Below, piece by piece: positions 3,854 to 5,039 of a DNA stretch of 5,039 bases (within the stretch, counting starts at the first letter, position 1; the number at the start of each line of letters is the position of its first letter). The DNA comes from an uncultured Erysipelotrichaceae bacterium. Its GTDB lineage: Bacteria > Bacillota_I > Bacilli_A > RFN20 > CAG-826. The position numbers and the translations under genes were made by a program. The notes below the pieces were generated by a model. It saw only the letters and a program-made list of their open reading frames with translations. It had not been told where the DNA came from and ran no database searches. The stretch is from positions 1 to 5,039 of the forward strand of contig CACZNF010000094.1 in the NCBI GenBank assembly GCA_902782395.1. The letters run 5' to 3'.

Positions 3854-5039
3854 AACCGATTAAAAAATCTTCCTCAACAAAACTATAATGCACACTGGCT
3901 TTTTTGTCTAAATTATTTTGAAATAATTGGAAAAATGTCATTGGTCCTAAATGACCTAATAACATTAAGAAACAGAGAACTATCTTTGCTCCAATGGAGA
4001 AGAATGGTTCTAATCCTGTATAGAAACCGACATTCCCAAAGAATGAGAAGACGGAGAATAAATACATTGCATATAAATTGTCTTCAAGTTTTGGATCAAC
4101 ACTTTGCCCATTTACTTGAGTAACACCAAAGAAACCAACAGCCACGAAGGCAATGATAATAATGGTCACAACCAAGAAGACTGTGGTCATACTTTTAGCA
4201 ATAATATTTTCAGAGAATGTACGCTTGAAAGGCGCTAAACGTTTACCGCTAAAGTAAGAAAGAATGGACGTGATAATGATGAAGACTGTGGTGACCTTAA
4301 TACCACCAGCTGTGGAAAGTGGTGAGCCACCAATGAACATCATCACTGCACAAATCATTCTGCCTGGTAAAGATAAATCGCTTTGAGAATAAACGCTATA
4401 TCCGGCAGTACGACAGTTAATAATTTGCATGATTACTTGGAAGATACTCATTGGGTTTTCTGACTTCAATCCATCGGTAAAGAAAAGAAGGAGAGAACCA
4501 ACAAGAATTGAACCAATAGTGGTGACGAGAATAATCTTTGTAAATGATGACCAACGACGTGGATTTCTATTCTCAAAAACAGTGTCAATTATGACTAAGA
4601 AAGAGATACCACCAAGTAATGATAAAATAGCATTGTAAATATTGAAATAGTAGTATAACCAATTCGTGGACTCAATAGCTTGTCCTGTATTAGCGAATAA
4701 TCCCCCAATTAATGAGTTCGTGGAATTGAATAAGTCAAAGCCGGCGTTGTTAAAAGATGAGATGGAATGGAAAACAGAATACGCTAATGCACGAGGCGTA
4801 TCATTTGGGAAGAGCTGTAAAAACACAGGTAATCCAAGAGCAAAACCAATAGTTTCACATACCGCTGTGATAATCATTAAGCGTCTCACGAATCTAACGA
4901 TTTCGCTAAAGTTATTAAAGGCAATAGCTTGGGCGACCATTAAACGATCTTTGAATTGTAACTTTCTTCTAAAAATAGAGAATAAGAAGGTTAAAATGGT
5001 AACGATACCAAGACCACCTAATTGCACTAAATCTAAGAC
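3852..5039 (-). CDS. ktrB: Ktr/Trk-type K+ (or Na+) uptake channel subunit, N-terminus cut off by the window edge
   Basis: Ion-conducting membrane subunit of the Trk/Ktr/HKT superfamily, made of four M1-P-M2 repeats and working with the RCK protein encoded next to it. The frame is open to base 5039. The GTG at 5027 is internal: LDLVQLGGLGIVT across it matches the family's LIQIGGLGxMT at the end of the first repeat, so the first pore loop and about 80 residues are missing, leaving 395. Counting from the GTG, the remaining pore loops are FNNAGF (92-97), CRTAGY (205-210) and FGNVGF (330-335), each with the filter glycine. The gating loop after the third filter is GGSPLSTAGGIKVTT (233-247). The C-terminus (VEEDFLIG) resembles the KtrB end. 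The last M2 helix has GHLGPMT (358-364) where relatives have GRxGPLT, so a conserved gate arginine is His359. Whether K+ or Na+ is carried cannot be settled without the first pore loop. Confidence 0.93.
   Translation of the reverse strand, partial: VLDLVQLGGLGIVTILTFLFSIFRRKLQFKDRLMVAQAIAFNNFSEIVRFVRRLMIITAVCETIGFALGLPVFLQLFPNDTPRALAYSVFHSISSFNNAGFDLFNSTNSLIGGLFANTGQAIESTNWLYYYFNIYNAILSLLGGISFLVIIDTVFENRNPRRWSSFTKIILVTTIGSILVGSLLLFFTDGLKSENPMSIFQVIMQIINCRTAGYSVYSQSDLSLPGRMICAVMMFIGGSPLSTAGGIKVTTVFIIITSILSYFSGKRLAPFKRTFSENIIAKSMTTVFLVVTIIIIAFVAVGFFGVTQVNGQSVDPKLEDNLYAMYLFSVFSFFGNVGFYTGLEPFFSIGAKIVLCFLMLLGHLGPMTFFQLFQNNLDKKASVHYSFVEEDFLIG

Noticed and set aside
5025..5027. GTG as the start of the channel gene
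   Set aside because: The reading frame continues to the window edge with family-typical residues (VLDL before VQLGGLG), no ribosome binding site fits, and the first pore loop would be missing; the gene is cut off by the window.
2..5039. CRISPR arrays, tRNA or rRNA genes, insertion sequences, phage or defence genes
   Set aside because: No spaced direct repeats, no tRNA-like fold, no transposase or integrase motifs and no compositional break were seen; the window is compact housekeeping and transport DNA.

Overview
The window comes from a low-GC bacterium of the Firmicutes/Mollicutes type. Signs of this are AT-rich coding sequence, strong AGGAGG-type ribosome binding sites, a short Gram-positive-style SecE, the rpmG-secE-nusG order and a KtrAB-type ion uptake pair. 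Trp is encoded by TGG. All eight visible genes end in TAA or TAG and none in TGA. I cannot name the genus from sequence alone.

Layout, plus strand. Positions 1-1961 carry a tightly packed set. First is the 3' part of folC (folylpolyglutamate/dihydrofolate synthase, N-terminus cut off by the window edge). Eight bases later comes an integral membrane ECF-transporter S component of the folate (FolT) type. Two bases after that is a 54-residue single-pass membrane protein that I do not recognise. A 108-base non-coding gap (1962-2069) follows, with a candidate promoter and an AT-rich inverted repeat centred on its -10 box. Then comes rpmG-secE-nusG (2070-3041): ribosomal protein L33 in its zinc-binding form, the SecE translocase subunit and the NusG elongation factor. 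It closes with a UUCG-loop intrinsic terminator.

Layout, minus strand. Running toward nusG is ktrB-ktrA (upstream gene ktrB at 5039-3852, N-terminus cut off by the window edge; ktrA at 3836-3153). These encode a Trk/Ktr/HKT-family cation channel and its RCK-domain regulator. Their own terminator lies back to back with that of nusG.

How the genes fit together. folC and the FolT-like gene suggest folate salvage: import by an ECF transporter (its ATPase and EcfT subunits are not in the window), then polyglutamylation to retain the vitamin. rpmG-secE-nusG is a standard translation/secretion/transcription housekeeping cluster. ktrB-ktrA handles potassium (or sodium) homeostasis. Most of the window is ordinary. 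The points most worth a second look are the unrecognised small membrane protein, the inverted repeat before rpmG, a 15-bp in-frame tandem duplication in the FolT-like gene, and two substitutions at normally conserved regulatory positions of the Ktr pair (Arg to His in KtrB, Glu to Gln in KtrA).
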